Notes: generated by a model not told the origin, from the letters alone. Positions 40,580-50,670 are shown, numbered from the stretch's first letter. The stretch is DNA of 64,000 bases from Alkaliphilus flagellatus (GCF_018919215.1 NZ_JAHLQK010000008.1:1-64000); one strand, 5' to 3'. A program made the numbers and translations.

Positions 40580-40627
40580 ACCCATCGCCTCCAACACTTT
40601 TGTATAATCCGCAATTTTCATGATTTC

Positions 40628-40657
40628 ATTATAACTGAACAGATTATGTTAAGTCAA
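40628..40657 (-). promoter_or_regulatory. Promoter of sigH
   Basis: TTGACT (40652-40657), 18 bases, TATAAT (40628-40633) on the minus strand. The predicted start point near 40621 leaves a leader of about 40 bases to the ATG at 40579. Confidence 0.7.
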
Positions 40658-40666
40658 GGAGTTTCC

Positions 40667-41179
40667 TTATCCTCGTCGGAATTTTTCAAGTTTTTCCAAA
40701 ATTGATGGATCAATCCTGTCGGATAATGTATCTTTTTGTTTTCTAGGAGTTTCAATCTTCTTATTTATTTTATTTTTTATTTGATCAAAATCCAATACCA
40801 TTTCTCTAACCGAGACTCTTGTAGCTCCTCCACCTAACACCATCTGCTGTTCTGTCCAGTCATTAGTTACAACTGATACTCTATTTCTCCTATTTTTAGA
40901 TAGTTCAACAATAAGTCTTTCTATATAAGAGTCAGCTGTTTCTCTCTCCTTAGTAAACACAATCTCTACTCCTCTTAATTTCTCACTCTTCTTTATGCTT
41001 CCTTTTACTAAATAAGCATCGAATACAATAATGACATTAACACCCTTGAATGCCCTGTATTCTGCCATTATTTCAATCAGTTCACCTCTCGCAATTTCTA
41101 AGCTTTCATTCATTAGTAGCTTTAATTTAGGCCAAGAATTAATCACATTATAACCATCTAAAATTAAATATTCATTCAA
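40667..41179 (-). CDS. NYN-domain RNase-like protein (YacP/Rae1 family)
   Basis: A 170-residue protein with a NYN (PIN-like) nuclease fold. The acidic residue in LDGYNVINSWP (8-18), the D of IIVFDAYLVKG and the later ADSYIERL and TNDWTEQQ segments fit the active site of the family. In Bacillus the relative (Rae1) is a ribosome-associated mRNA endonuclease. It lies between rlmB and sigH as in other Firmicutes. A basic C-terminus is also typical. Confidence 0.85.
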   Translation of the reverse strand: MNEYLILDGYNVINSWPKLKLLMNESLEIARGELIEIMAEYRAFKGVNVIIVFDAYLVKGSIKKSEKLRGVEIVFTKERETADSYIERLIVELSKNRRNRVSVVTNDWTEQQMVLGGGATRVSVREMVLDFDQIKNKINKKIETPRKQKDTLSDRIDPSILEKLEKFRRG

Positions 41180-41194
41180 AGCTATTTCCTCTAG

Positions 41195-41941
41195 CTAATT
41201 ATCAGCAGTTGATCTTTGTCTGAAGACTTCATACATCAAAACAGCTGCTGCTACTGAAGCATTTAATGAAGATACTTGACCAGCCATAGGAAGCTTTACT
41301 AAGAAATCACATTTTTCTTTAATTAATCTTGAAATCCCCTGACCTTCATTCCCTATAACTAAGGCAAGGGGGCCATTTAAATCAGTATTATAATGTTCTT
41401 TAGCTCCACTCATATCTGCTCCAGCAACCCATATACCCTTCTCTTTAATACGATCAATTGTCTGCGCAATATTAGAAACCTTTGCTACAGGAACATATTC
41501 AATAGCCCCAGCAGAACTCTTAGCAACAGTTGCTGTTAAACCTACAGATCGCCTTTTAGGAATAATAATACCATCTACTCCTACTGCATCAGCTGTTCTC
41601 ATAATAGATCCTAAATTGTGAGGATCCATAATTTCATCTAAAATTAGAATAAAAGGATCTTTACCTCTTTGTTTAGCTCTATCAAGAATATCCTCTAAGT
41701 CGCTATATTCGTAAGCAGCTACAGTTGCTATAATTCCTTGATGTGCATTAGATTCCGATATTTCATTTAATTTTTGTCTTTCAACATATTGAATGGGTAT
41801 GCCCCTATCCTTTGCTTTCCCAATTATTTTAATTAAAGAACCACCTTCAGTTCCTTTGGCGATTAAAATTTTATCAATCTCTCTACCAGATTTTAGTGCC
41901 TCCATTACTGGATTTCGTCCTACTATTTTATCTGTTGACAT
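41195..41941 (-). CDS. rlmB: 23S rRNA 2'-O-ribose methyltransferase RlmB-like (TrmH/SpoU family)
   Basis: A SPOUT methyltransferase, 248 residues. An N-terminal substrate-binding domain (VGRNPVMEALKSGREIDKILIAKG) is followed by the knotted catalytic domain with LDEIMDPHNLGSIMRTADAVG, VIGNEGQGISRL and LPMAGQVSSLNASVAAAVLMYE. ATG at 41941 follows AAGGAAGGAT. The target position (G2251 in E. coli numbering) is inferred from family. It starts 29 bases after thyX. Confidence 0.92.
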   Translation of the reverse strand: MSTDKIVGRNPVMEALKSGREIDKILIAKGTEGGSLIKIIGKAKDRGIPIQYVERQKLNEISESNAHQGIIATVAAYEYSDLEDILDRAKQRGKDPFILILDEIMDPHNLGSIMRTADAVGVDGIIIPKRRSVGLTATVAKSSAGAIEYVPVAKVSNIAQTIDRIKEKGIWVAGADMSGAKEHYNTDLNGPLALVIGNEGQGISRLIKEKCDFLVKLPMAGQVSSLNASVAAAVLMYEVFRQRSTADN

Positions 41942-41969
41942 ATTATCCTTCCTTCCTCTATACACTACC

Positions 41970-42758
41970 CTATATTTCCCTAATAGATAGGTTTCTAAAC
42001 CTGTCCTTAACCGCTACACTCTCCCCACAGCTCATATTTCCTTCTGGACATTTTCCAGTTAAACAGCCCGGTCCTGCAATTTTAAATATATTAGGAGCAA
42101 CTTGTAGTACAAGTTTTAACATTTCTATAGCAAGTTCTCTAATTTCCCACTGAGCACGATTGCAGCATCTCTTTTTAAAGAAATTAAATAGAGCCCTGGC
42201 ATTCATCGTTACTACTATTTTAGTTTCACAGCTATTAGGTAAAACATATCTCGCATCTTCAATGGCTTGCTTCTCAGCCGCACTTTTTGCAGCCTTCTCT
42301 GATTTTCCTCTATTTAAATAATACTTATAATGTCTTTCAAACAAAATACTTGTTAAACTATCATAGGCTATTTGAATATCATCCATAGTCTTAATATACA
42401 TTTCCTTTGCCTCAGGTATATCCGCAATATGAGGAGGAACTACATATTCAAAACTGCCTTCTTTAACATATCTCTGACTTTTTTGAGAATAGCTAGATCC
42501 AATACGGTGCCGAACTAACTGGTGTGTTAGACTTCTAGATACTCCTTCTATACCAAATGTAAAGTTAATATGCTCAAAAGGGGATTCATGTCCCATAATC
42601 GCGAGCATAGCAATAAATTTTTCAATATTACCTTGCTCCAAATTACTCATTAACTCATCTATTCCACTATGGGAATAACAGAGTTTAGCAGCTCCAGCAA
42701 CTAACTTTTCTGGCTCAGGTGTATAGGTAATTAAACTAACCTTCATCTTACTTTTCAT
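41970..42758 (-). CDS. thyX: Flavin-dependent thymidylate synthase ThyX
   Basis: Makes dTMP from dUMP using methylenetetrahydrofolate, FAD and NADPH, 262 residues. The ThyX motif region reads RHRIGSSYSQKSQRY. Between RHR and the conserved serine there are eight residues, one more than the usual RHR-x7-S. The C-terminal arginine-rich FFKKRCCNRAQWEIRELA segment that grips dUMP is present. Start at 42758 overlaps the upstream gene by 11 bases; a second ATG at 42746 is possible. Confidence 0.93.
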   Translation of the reverse strand: MKSKMKVSLITYTPEPEKLVAGAAKLCYSHSGIDELMSNLEQGNIEKFIAMLAIMGHESPFEHINFTFGIEGVSRSLTHQLVRHRIGSSYSQKSQRYVKEGSFEYVVPPHIADIPEAKEMYIKTMDDIQIAYDSLTSILFERHYKYYLNRGKSEKAAKSAAEKQAIEDARYVLPNSCETKIVVTMNARALFNFFKKRCCNRAQWEIRELAIEMLKLVLQVAPNIFKIAGPGCLTGKCPEGNMSCGESVAVKDRFRNLSIREI

Positions 42759-43125
42759 CTTTTACAAATCCCCCTCTAAAATTTATATCTTTAACCGGAA
42801 TAAAGTAAAATAAATATGCACGTACTTTTCCGCTGTATTGCCCTTCTAAAATATCACTAGTCCATTCATCGCTATTTTCAATCTTTAGTAACACTTCCGT
42901 ATTACCCTCTATACTATCTTGCTTAACCTTAACAACCCTATAGGTAAGTAGTCCTGTTCTTTCTAAAAGCCCTCCACTTAATGGAGAAGTTTGAAGTGCA
43001 TATAGTCTATATTTTTCTGAATCTCCTACTAACTCTCCTACAGGATCAATTACAGTAGACTTAATTATAAGAAGAAATAAAAGAAAGATCGTAACTATAA
43101 TCATAGTTTTAGAACGCTTGTCCAT
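42748..43125 (-). CDS. Single-span membrane-anchored protein of unknown function
   Basis: A 125-residue protein with a basic N-terminus and one hydrophobic segment (about residues 7-25), then a polar domain of about 100 residues (V-D-P-V-G-E-L onwards) with mixed beta-like sequence, presumably outside the membrane. I recognise no family. It lies between mrnC and thyX, two bases from the former and overlapping the latter, so it is expressed with them. Confidence 0.7.
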   Translation of the reverse strand: MDKRSKTMIIVTIFLLFLLIIKSTVIDPVGELVGDSEKYRLYALQTSPLSGGLLERTGLLTYRVVKVKQDSIEGNTEVLLKIENSDEWTSDILEGQYSGKVRAYLFYFIPVKDINFRGGFVKDEK

Positions 43126-43127
43126 AT

Positions 43128-43568
43128 TTACACATCCATTCCATTATTAATAATCTCTACAGCCCTATTCATTAATAGAGATAATCTACTGTACTCTCCT
43201 ATATAGAATAAATATCCTAGTAATGCTTCAAATCCTGTGGCATATCTATAGTCAGCTAAATTTGCATTTTTAGGTACAGTTGCTGATTTTTGATTTCTCC
43301 CTCTTTTCACTATTGTCCACTCTGCCTCCGTTAGTTCCGTCTCAAGAGCATGTACAACTTCAGCCTGAGACTTAGCCCGTACATAACGGGTAGCCCTTTT
43401 ATGATATTGATGCACGGATGCATTCATTTCCTTCACTAAATAATTACGAATAAACACTTCAAATATGGCATCCCCCACATATGCAAGTACTAATGGAGCC
43501 ATCATCCTAACTTCTGACTCAGTTTTTATTTTCCTATTTTCCTGTATATTATTCAAAAATTCATCCAT
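43128..43568 (-). CDS. mrnC: Mini-ribonuclease III
   Basis: A ribonuclease III catalytic domain without the double-stranded RNA-binding domain, 146 residues. In Bacillus it matures the 5' and 3' ends of 23S rRNA. LAYVGDAIFEVFIRNYLV carries the signature aspartate, and the second acidic site lies in TGFEALLGYLFYIGE. It follows cysS by 18 bases, the same order as in Bacillus. Confidence 0.93.
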   Translation of the reverse strand: MDEFLNNIQENRKIKTESEVRMMAPLVLAYVGDAIFEVFIRNYLVKEMNASVHQYHKRATRYVRAKSQAEVVHALETELTEAEWTIVKRGRNQKSATVPKNANLADYRYATGFEALLGYLFYIGEYSRLSLLMNRAVEIINNGMDV

Positions 43569-43586
43569 ATTATAATTTTTTCACTC

Positions 43587-44981
43587 CTATATCCGTCTCC
43601 ATTTAACTCCTTGTGGAGTATCTTCTAATACAATTCCTTTTTTCTTTAAATCATCTCTAATTTTATCAGAAAGAGCAAAGTTTTTTTCTTTTCTAGCATT
43701 CTGTCTTTGTTCTATAAGTCTTTCTATTTCTTCTTCTAAAACTTCCCCTTCTTTGTTTAATAATCCTAGTACTCCTGTTAATTCCATAAATAGATCATAA
43801 GCTTCTTGTAATACTGTTTTTGCAGTCTTTTCAGATATATTAGTATTTATATCTCTTATTAAATCAAATATAACCGCAATACCATCAGCGGTATTAAAAT
43901 CGTCATCCATTACTTCATTGAAACGTTCTTTATACGAAACTAAACTTTGAGTCCATTTTATCTCCTCGGCAACTGGAGATAAGTCCTCCGAATTATTTAA
44001 TAGATATTCTAAATTATTTTTTCCAGTATATAATCTATCTAAGCCATTTTTAGCTGACTCTAATAACTCCCTACTAAAGTTAATAGGGTTTCTGTAATGA
44101 GCAGAAAGCATGAAAAATCTAAGGTTTTCTAAGTCAAATTCTTCAGCAATCTCACGGGGAGTAAAGAAATTATTTAATGACTTAGACATCTTTTTGTTAT
44201 CCACATTTAAATAACCTACATGTAGCCAATATTTTGCAAATGGTCTCCCTGAGCAAGCTTCACTTTGAGCAATTTCATTTTCATGGTGTGGAAACACTAA
44301 ATCTCCACCACCTCCATGGATGTCAATAGTTTCTCCTAGATATTTTTTAGACATAGCAGAGCACTCTATATGCCAACCAGGTCTACCTAATCCCCAAGGA
44401 CTTTCCCAACTAGGCTCACCTGGCTTTACTTCCTTCCAAAGTGCAAAATCTAAAGGATTTCTTTTTTGTTCGTTTATTTCTATCCTAGCTCCAGCCTGTA
44501 AATCCTCTAAGCTCTGTTTTGAAAGCTTTCCATATTCCTTATATTTCGATACATCAAAATATACATCACCACCAGACTGATAAGCATAGCCTTTATCTAC
44601 TAGTTCCTTAACGAATTCAATAATTTCCACCATATTTTCAGTTACCTTCGGATGAATATCGGCCTTCTCTATCCCTAGAGTATCAGCATCGTAAAAGTAA
44701 GCATCAATAAATCGCTGGCTAATTTCCTCTGGAGATACACCTTCCTCCTTAGCCTTATTTATTATTTTATCATCAACATCAGTAAAGTTTTGAACAAAGG
44801 TTACATCAAATCCCCTATATTTTAAATATCTTCTTAGAGCATCAAACACCATAAATGTTCTAGCATTCCCTATATGGAAGTAGTTATATACAGTAGGCCC
44901 GCAAGCATACATTTTAACCTTTCCAGCAATTAACGGAATAAATTCTTCTTTTTTTCTAGTCAATGTATTGTAAAACTTCAT
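43587..44981 (-). CDS. cysS: Cysteinyl-tRNA synthetase
   Basis: CysRS, 464 residues, class I. The HIGH-type motif is in [22 protein letters not shown] is in [13 protein letters not shown], and the zinc ligands include C28, the cysteine in WHIECSAMS and HHENE. The C-terminal region is helical as in CysRS. Its ATG overlaps the cysE TAA (TAATG), so both are translated together under the Cys-responsive T-box upstream. Confidence 0.97.
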   Translation of the reverse strand: MKFYNTLTRKKEEFIPLIAGKVKMYACGPTVYNYFHIGNARTFMVFDALRRYLKYRGFDVTFVQNFTDVDDKIINKAKEEGVSPEEISQRFIDAYFYDADTLGIEKADIHPKVTENMVEIIEFVKELVDKGYAYQSGGDVYFDVSKYKEYGKLSKQSLEDLQAGARIEINEQKRNPLDFALWKEVKPGEPSWESPWGLGRPGWHIECSAMSKKYLGETIDIHGGGGDLVFPHHENEIAQSEACSGRPFAKYWLHVGYLNVDNKKMSKSLNNFFTPREIAEEFDLENLRFFMLSAHYRNPINFSRELLESAKNGLDRLYTGKNNLEYLLNNSEDLSPVAEEIKWTQSLVSYKERFNEVMDDDFNTADGIAVIFDLIRDINTNISEKTAKTVLQEAYDLFMELTGVLGLLNKEGEVLEEEIERLIEQRQNARKEKNFALSDKIRDDLKKKGIVLEDTPQGVKWRRI

Positions 44982-45646
44982 TATTTTTTCTCCTCCAATT
45001 CAATAATTTTATTCTGAAGTTCTAAAACTTTATCCCTCAAATAAATCAATTCCTCCATAATCGGATCTGGCAGTTTAACTTGATCTAAGTCTATACTTAT
45101 ATCTTCCTTATTAACTTTTTTATCGTCTTTAACTACAATTCTTCCAGGCACCCCAACCACCGTACAATTTGGAGGTACCTCCTTTAGTACAACAGATCCT
45201 GCACCAATTTTCGAGTTATCTCCTACTGTAAAAGGTCCTAAAACCTTTGCCCCTGAAGAAATAACCACATTATTTCCTATAGTAGGATGTCTCTTACCCT
45301 TTTCCTTTCCAGTACCGCCTAAGGTTGATCCTTGGTAAATTGTTACATTATCCCCAACCTCAGATGTTTCTCCTATTACTACCCCCATTCCATGATCAAT
45401 AAAAACCTTTCTTCCAATTTTAGCTCCAGGATGTATTTCAATTCCAGTAAAAAACCGTGCTATATTGGAAATAATCCTTGGAAGAACTATAAGTCCTCTT
45501 TTATATAGACCATGAGAAATACGATGAAGCATAACAGCATGAAGACCTGGATAACACAACAATACTTCTATAAGACTTTTAGCCGCAGGGTCTCTTTCAA
45601 ATATCGCATCAACATCATCTTTAATTGTTCTAACAAACCTAAGCAT
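44981..45646 (-). CDS. cysE: Serine O-acetyltransferase
   Basis: Acetylates serine in the first step of cysteine synthesis, 221 residues. A helical N-terminal domain with [11 protein letters not shown] is followed by a left-handed beta-helix (from about residue 60) made of hexapeptides such as [34 protein letters not shown] at 45646 follows AAGGGAG. It is the first gene after the T-box, ahead of cysS, a pairing known from Bacillus. This places cysteine synthesis and charging under one uncharged-tRNA sensor. Confidence 0.96.
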   Translation of the reverse strand: MLRFVRTIKDDVDAIFERDPAAKSLIEVLLCYPGLHAVMLHRISHGLYKRGLIVLPRIISNIARFFTGIEIHPGAKIGRKVFIDHGMGVVIGETSEVGDNVTIYQGSTLGGTGKEKGKRHPTIGNNVVISSGAKVLGPFTVGDNSKIGAGSVVLKEVPPNCTVVGVPGRIVVKDDKKVNKEDISIDLDQVKLPDPIMEELIYLRDKVLELQNKIIELEEKK

Positions 45647-45682
45647 ACATATCTCCCTTTCAATAAAATATATCTGCAAAAA

Positions 45683-45922
45683 ACAAAAAACGCCCTGAAA
45701 AATTCAGAGGCGTTTTTATTCCGCGGTTCCACTCTGGTTGGATCATAAAAAGCATCCCACTCTAAGTTTTTAACGGAACCACCCGACTAGCCCTACTAAA
45801 AATTTCAAGCTATAGCTCCCAGATGCATTTGGGTCTATCTTTTCTCGAAAGCTGCTTTCAGCCAATGACAGCTTATCTCTTGCAAGGAGTATAGACTTAC
45901 TTCTTCTGTTCTTTGCCTTTAA
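45683..45922 (-). ncRNA. T-box leader, tRNA-Cys specific
   Basis: On the minus strand the T-box core AGAGTGGAACCGCGG (45721-45735) precedes a terminator stem with the CGCC/GGCG arms and a T-run (45683-45717). The specifier region reads AAATGCATCTGGGAGC, which matches the usual pattern and puts TGC, a Cys codon, at 45825-45827. Uncharged tRNA-Cys would favour read-through into cysE-cysS. It fills most of the gap between gltX and cysE. Confidence 0.92.
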
Positions 45923-45927
45923 CTTTA

Positions 45928-47406
45928 TTAAATTAAATGTTCCTTTACATATTGTATGCGCTTAAGTATGTTTTCGCTACCTAAAACTTTCATAACTAGA
46001 GGTAAATCTGGCCCATGTACCTCTCCAGTTAGCACTACACGAATTGGCTTAAATAGATTCGGTCCTTTAATACCAGTTTCTTTTTGTATTTCTTTAAATA
46101 CCTTTTTACCAAAGTCCTCATCTATAGCCTCTGCTTCTTCTACTTTACTTTGAAACACATCTAATAACTGCGGCAAATGTTCTACCTTAATAAGCTCCTT
46201 AGACTCATCATCCTTTAGCTCAATTTCCGTCTTAAAGAAAACATCTGACTTATCCTTAATTTCTGCAACATAGGATATTCTATCCTGAAGTACGCTTACT
46301 AAGTCCTTTAGCCATTCATATCTTTCTTTAGCCTCGTCTTCAGTAATATAACCTACTTCAATTAAATGAGGTATAGCAAGATCCGTAATACGCTCTACAC
46401 TACTTTCTCTAATATAGTGTCCATTTACCCAATTTAGTTTATTAACATCAAAAACTCCACCACTTTTAGAAACTCTTTCTAAGGAAAAGCTTTCCTCAAG
46501 CTCCTTCATAGAGAAAATTTCTTGGTTATCTTCTGGACTCCAACCTACTAAAGCAATATAATTTACTAGACCTTCTGGTAAATATCCCTTATTTAAAAAG
46601 TCCTCTACAGCTACATCTCCTTGACGTTTACTAAGCTTTTTACGATCTGCATTTAAGATATTAGGTAAATGTACATACTGTGGTGCTTCCCATCCAAATG
46701 CTTCATATAAATAAACATGCTTTGGTGTAGATGGTAACCACTCTTCTCCCCGAATTACATGTGTAATTCCCATTAAATGATCATCAACTACTACAGCAAA
46801 ATGATAGGTTGGAAAACCGTCAGATTTCATTAATACTTGATCATCTAAATCTACAGTGTTCATAACTACTTCACCACGTACTATATCAGTAAACTTAATA
46901 TCTTTGTTTTCAGGTAGTCTTAATCTAATAACATGAGGATGCCCAGCCCTTATTTTTTCTTCTACCTCTTCTTTAGAAAGATTACGACAATGACCATCAT
47001 AACCAGCGGTAAGGCCTTCAGCTTTTTGTTTTTCTCTTACCTCATCTAATCTTTCCTTAGAACAGAAACAATAATAAGCATACCCATTTTCCAATAGTAT
47101 CTTAATATATTGTTTATAGATATCTAATCGCTGTGACTGGATATAAGGCCCAAATTCTCCTCTTTGCCCTAAATGTTCTCCATTTAGAATAACACCTTCA
47201 TCATGGTTAACTCCTGCCCATTCCATAGAACGAAGCATTCCTTCAATTGCTCCTTCAACATAACGACTTTGATCTGTATCTTCTACTCTTAAAATATATT
47301 TACCATTGTTTTTTCTGGCAAATAAATAATTATACAATGCGGTTCTCAAACTTCCTATATGTACGAATCCCGTAGGACTCGGTGCAAATCTTACTCTTAC
47401 AGACAT
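45928..47406 (-). CDS. gltX: Glutamyl-tRNA synthetase
   Basis: GluRS, 492 residues, class I. It has the [24 protein letters not shown] motif, [11 protein letters not shown] and a CFC-containing zinc-type segment. In bacteria of this group GluRS is often non-discriminating and also charges tRNA-Gln, which is then converted by GatCAB; which form this is cannot be read from the sequence alone. It has no T-box of its own. It lies directly upstream of the cysE T-box. Confidence 0.96.
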   Translation of the reverse strand: MSVRVRFAPSPTGFVHIGSLRTALYNYLFARKNNGKYILRVEDTDQSRYVEGAIEGMLRSMEWAGVNHDEGVILNGEHLGQRGEFGPYIQSQRLDIYKQYIKILLENGYAYYCFCSKERLDEVREKQKAEGLTAGYDGHCRNLSKEEVEEKIRAGHPHVIRLRLPENKDIKFTDIVRGEVVMNTVDLDDQVLMKSDGFPTYHFAVVVDDHLMGITHVIRGEEWLPSTPKHVYLYEAFGWEAPQYVHLPNILNADRKKLSKRQGDVAVEDFLNKGYLPEGLVNYIALVGWSPEDNQEIFSMKELEESFSLERVSKSGGVFDVNKLNWVNGHYIRESSVERITDLAIPHLIEVGYITEDEAKERYEWLKDLVSVLQDRISYVAEIKDKSDVFFKTEIELKDDESKELIKVEHLPQLLDVFQSKVEEAEAIDEDFGKKVFKEIQKETGIKGPNLFKPIRVVLTGEVHGPDLPLVMKVLGSENILKRIQYVKEHLI

Positions 47407-47482
47407 GATATCCCTCCAGTTTACCCTCTAATATCATATTATTATAACCTATTCCTTAATTTCAAGCAAGAAAAGGTTAAGT

Positions 47483-48355
47483 TTATTTAAACATACTAAA
47501 CAAAGAACTAAATAAACTTTTTATCATGTCTATAATCCTTTGAAGCAAAGACTTTACCTGTTCGTTATCCTTTAAAGTTTGATCAATCTTTTTACCAATC
47601 CCTTTAAGCTGTTCTTTAATTTCTTCTGTGTTTAAATTTAATTTATTTATTCGCTCCATAAGCTTAGAAATTTCTTCAATTTGATTTGCATTCAAATTTA
47701 TATCTAAACGTGCAGCTATATCTAAAACAATTCTCTTTATTTCTTCTGGATTTTTTACTCTTTTTTCGATAACTTCTTCTTTTACTACCCTTATTAATTC
47801 AGTAGCCTTTTCTTTCCCGATTTCTTCACCTAATTTTCCAGTTTGAATAACTTCTTGGTTAGCTACTTTTTTCTGTTCATCACTGATTTTCTTTCCCGTA
47901 GCTTGCTCAAATGCTTTTAATATTCCAGTAAGAGCACCCGTACCAGAAACCGGAAACGGTGCTGCTGCAATAACCTTAGCATCTTTTACACCAGCAGTAA
48001 CTAATGCACTTTGATACATTTCTTTTGTTACCCATGATATATTATAAGTTTCTACTTCAATTCCAGATCCTGCTTCTAGTAGTTCAACATAAGCTGATGA
48101 CATAGTTATTTTACCCAACTGTGCTTCCGTAGCAACGCCTTCTAAATATGCTCTTTCTTCTTGATTGTTTACTTCAATTATTGTTGCTTCATTTTCAGAA
48201 ACCTTAAAAAGATCTAATATCTGTTTTCTTTGAGCCTCATTTAAATCTTTTCCTAATGTTACAACCCTACTGCTATCTGCATAGGCAAAAATATTAAATA
48301 TAAAAATAAAAACTGTCATTATAGTTGTATACTTTATTAATCTGCTGTTTTTCAT
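47483..48355 (-). CDS. DUF1002 secreted protein (YpuA-like)
   Basis: A 290-residue protein with an N-terminal signal peptide (cleavage probably after AYA, about residue 25). The DUF1002-type domain contains the run V-T-L-G-K-D-L-N-E-A-Q-R and SAYVELLEAGSGIEVETYNI. The C-terminal third is helical and charged, ending in a Phe-rich amphipathic tail (about 270-290). ATG at 48355 is preceded by GAGGTGG. Function is unknown in the family; extracytoplasmic location is inferred from the signal. No operon partner is clear. Confidence 0.78.
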   Translation of the reverse strand: MKNSRLIKYTTIMTVFIFIFNIFAYADSSRVVTLGKDLNEAQRKQILDLFKVSENEATIIEVNNQEERAYLEGVATEAQLGKITMSSAYVELLEAGSGIEVETYNISWVTKEMYQSALVTAGVKDAKVIAAAPFPVSGTGALTGILKAFEQATGKKISDEQKKVANQEVIQTGKLGEEIGKEKATELIRVVKEEVIEKRVKNPEEIKRIVLDIAARLDINLNANQIEEISKLMERINKLNLNTEEIKEQLKGIGKKIDQTLKDNEQVKSLLQRIIDMIKSLFSSLFSMFK

Positions 48356-48460
48356 TTTTTCCACCTCACTAAGTTTTATTTGTTATTCTACCACATACTA
48401 TACACTTTATACAAACTATACATTTTATACAAAAGCAACATATATGATTAACTTAAGGAT

Positions 48461-49879
48461 TTAACAGATAATTATAATCTTAAAAGTAGTTCCTTTACCT
48501 AGTTCACTCTCTACTAAAATATCTCCTCCATGGGCCTTTATTATATCTCTAGCTATAGCCATTCCTAATCCTGAGCCTTCATGTTTTTTACCAGTATTAG
48601 TTCCTCTATAATATCTAGTAAATATATATTTTAGTTCTTCATTGCTAATCCCTTTCCCATTATCTTTTATGGTTATATGGGCTTGATTATTTTTATTTTC
48701 AATCTTTACTTGTACATTTACATTTTCATCATTATGAACAATAGCATTGTGTATTATGTTATTTATTGCTCTTTTAAATAAAATTACATCTATTTTCTTG
48801 TCTATATTTTTTATATCGCTTATAAATTCAATATTCCTGTTACTGTTTTCAGGAATATTTAGTATATCAATTACTACGCCCTTTATAACTTTTACAATAT
48901 TACATTTTTCTAGATTGAGGGTTATGTTTTTGTTTTTTAATCTAGCACTTAAATTAAAATCATCAACTAACTCTTTTATGTATATGGACTTTTGTTCAAT
49001 TATTTCAGAGTATTCCTTAATTTCTTCATTAGTAAAGTCATATTCACTATTCAATAGTTCTGCATATCCTTTTATAGAAGCTAGAGGAGTTTTTATATCG
49101 TGAGAAATATTAGCAAACCATTCTTCCCTCATACGATCTAAATTCATTCTCTCTATTTTATTTTCTTGTAGGATGAAAGCTAAATTATTCATATTAGAAT
49201 ATACTTCCTTATACAAACCATGTTCCTCATAATGAGTCCTATAATCTCCATTATATAAATTGCGTATACCTTCAATAATAACCTTGACAGGTTTTGTTAG
49301 CTTTTCACTAAAATATAATCCAAATATTAGGGCTATTATTAAATCTATTCCTAATAATAAAACAAAAATGCTACCAATAATAGTTTTAAATTGCTGTTTA
49401 TTATATGTAATTACATTTTTTCCAACTGTTTGATATGGGAATCCTACTAGATAACTATACTGATATCCGTTTATTACCTTTTCACCCACAAATACAGAGG
49501 ATGGGTTTGCATATTTATAATTATGAATAAGCTCTATTGGTGTATATTTAGTAGGAACAGTTTTCACTTTTTTGTAACTATAAATTTCAGTACTATCCTT
49601 ATCTAATATTTGTATCCATGCTTTATTTTGATCTAAGGATTTTTTTCCATTTTCAGTAATAAAGATTTGTCCATTATTTATTTGTATATTTTCATTAAAA
49701 TCTCTAACGTATTCCTCTGGTTTCAGATAATCTGTATTTTGCATATTATAAAAAAACAAATCCATATTATTAGAGCTAGAAATAAAAAACAATAGTATAA
49801 CTATTGAATTTATAAAAATAACAATTGTTACTATCAAAACTATACTAATAATAAAGCTAGATGTAAGTTTCCATTTCAT
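48461..49879 (-). CDS. Membrane sensor histidine kinase
   Basis: A 472-residue HAMP-type kinase. Membrane segments at about residues 12-34 and 166-190 flank an extracytoplasmic sensing domain of about 130 residues. A HAMP-like region follows (191-245). The HisKA box ISHDIKTPLASIKGYAELL places the phosphorylated His at 260, and N, G1 and G2 boxes (IIHNAIVHN, IKDNGKGIS, GSGLGMAI) are intact. The frame begins three bases after the response-regulator stop. The signal is unknown; genes nearby give no hint. Confidence 0.92.
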   Translation of the reverse strand: MKWKLTSSFIISIVLIVTIVIFINSIVILLFFISSSNNMDLFFYNMQNTDYLKPEEYVRDFNENIQINNGQIFITENGKKSLDQNKAWIQILDKDSTEIYSYKKVKTVPTKYTPIELIHNYKYANPSSVFVGEKVINGYQYSYLVGFPYQTVGKNVITYNKQQFKTIIGSIFVLLLGIDLIIALIFGLYFSEKLTKPVKVIIEGIRNLYNGDYRTHYEEHGLYKEVYSNMNNLAFILQENKIERMNLDRMREEWFANISHDIKTPLASIKGYAELLNSEYDFTNEEIKEYSEIIEQKSIYIKELVDDFNLSARLKNKNITLNLEKCNIVKVIKGVVIDILNIPENSNRNIEFISDIKNIDKKIDVILFKRAINNIIHNAIVHNDENVNVQVKIENKNNQAHITIKDNGKGISNEELKYIFTRYYRGTNTGKKHEGSGLGMAIARDIIKAHGGDILVESELGKGTTFKIIIIC

Positions 49880-49881
49880 GT

Positions 49882-50592
49882 CTATTTATCCTCTGGTACA
49901 AGCTTATACCCCAACCCCTTTACAGTAACTAAAAATTTAGGATTAGAGGGATCCTCTTCAATTTTCTTCCTAATCTTCCTTATATGAACCATTATAGTAT
50001 TATCGTAGCCTATGTATTCATCTCCCCAGACTGCATCACACAATTGTTCCTTACTTACAATCTGATTTTTATGTTTAGCTAAATACTCTAAAATTCTATA
50101 CTCTTTAGGCTTTAACTCTATCACCTTATTATTTTTTAAAAATTCAACTTTTTTTGTATCCATTATAAATGGACCAAATTTTAATATAGTATTATCTGAA
50201 GACTCTATTTGATATTCGCTTCTTCTTAAATGTGCCTTCACCCTATATGCCAATTCTTTTGGACTAAATGGTTTAGTGATATAATCATCTCCACCAATGG
50301 CAAATCCCAATATTTTATCCAACTCTTCAGATTTAGCCGATAAAAATAATATTGGTACTTTGGATGTGCTTCTAATTGTGCTGCATATTTCATAGCCTTC
50401 AGAGTCTGGAAGCATTATATCTAATATAATTAAATCTGGCAAAATTTCATTGAAAAGTCTTAAGCCTTCATTTCCAGTCTCTGCTGTATATACCTTTGTA
50501 AATCCCTCTTTTATTAAAACAGTATGTATTAATTTCAAAAGATCTTTTTCGTCATCTATTATTAAAATCTTTTTATTTAATATATTTTCCAT
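49882..50592 (-). CDS. OmpR-family response regulator
   Basis: A 236-residue regulator. The receiver domain has the acidic pair D13-D14, the phosphoacceptor D58 in LDIMLP and the conserved K in YITKPF. The C-terminal winged-helix domain has the recognition helix in NTIMVHIRKIRKKIEEDP. It is the first gene of the pair with the kinase at 48461. Two direct repeats TAGGATAAA lie 22 bases apart upstream (50640-50670) and could be its own operator. Confidence 0.94.
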   Translation of the reverse strand: MENILNKKILIIDDEKDLLKLIHTVLIKEGFTKVYTAETGNEGLRLFNEILPDLIILDIMLPDSEGYEICSTIRSTSKVPILFLSAKSEELDKILGFAIGGDDYITKPFSPKELAYRVKAHLRRSEYQIESSDNTILKFGPFIMDTKKVEFLKNNKVIELKPKEYRILEYLAKHKNQIVSKEQLCDAVWGDEYIGYDNTIMVHIRKIRKKIEEDPSNPKFLVTVKGLGYKLVPEDK

Positions 50593-50639
50593 ACTATACC
50601 TCTTTTCTTAAGCTTAACTTAAATATAAAATATAAATTA

Positions 50640-50670
50640 TTTATCCTAGGCTACTATAATGTTTATCCTA
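50640..50670 (-). promoter_or_regulatory. Direct repeats upstream of the two-component operon
   Basis: TAGGATAAA occurs twice (50640-50648 and 50662-50670), 22 bases apart centre to centre, two helical turns. OmpR-family regulators bind direct repeats, so an autoregulation site is plausible but unproven. Confidence 0.4.
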
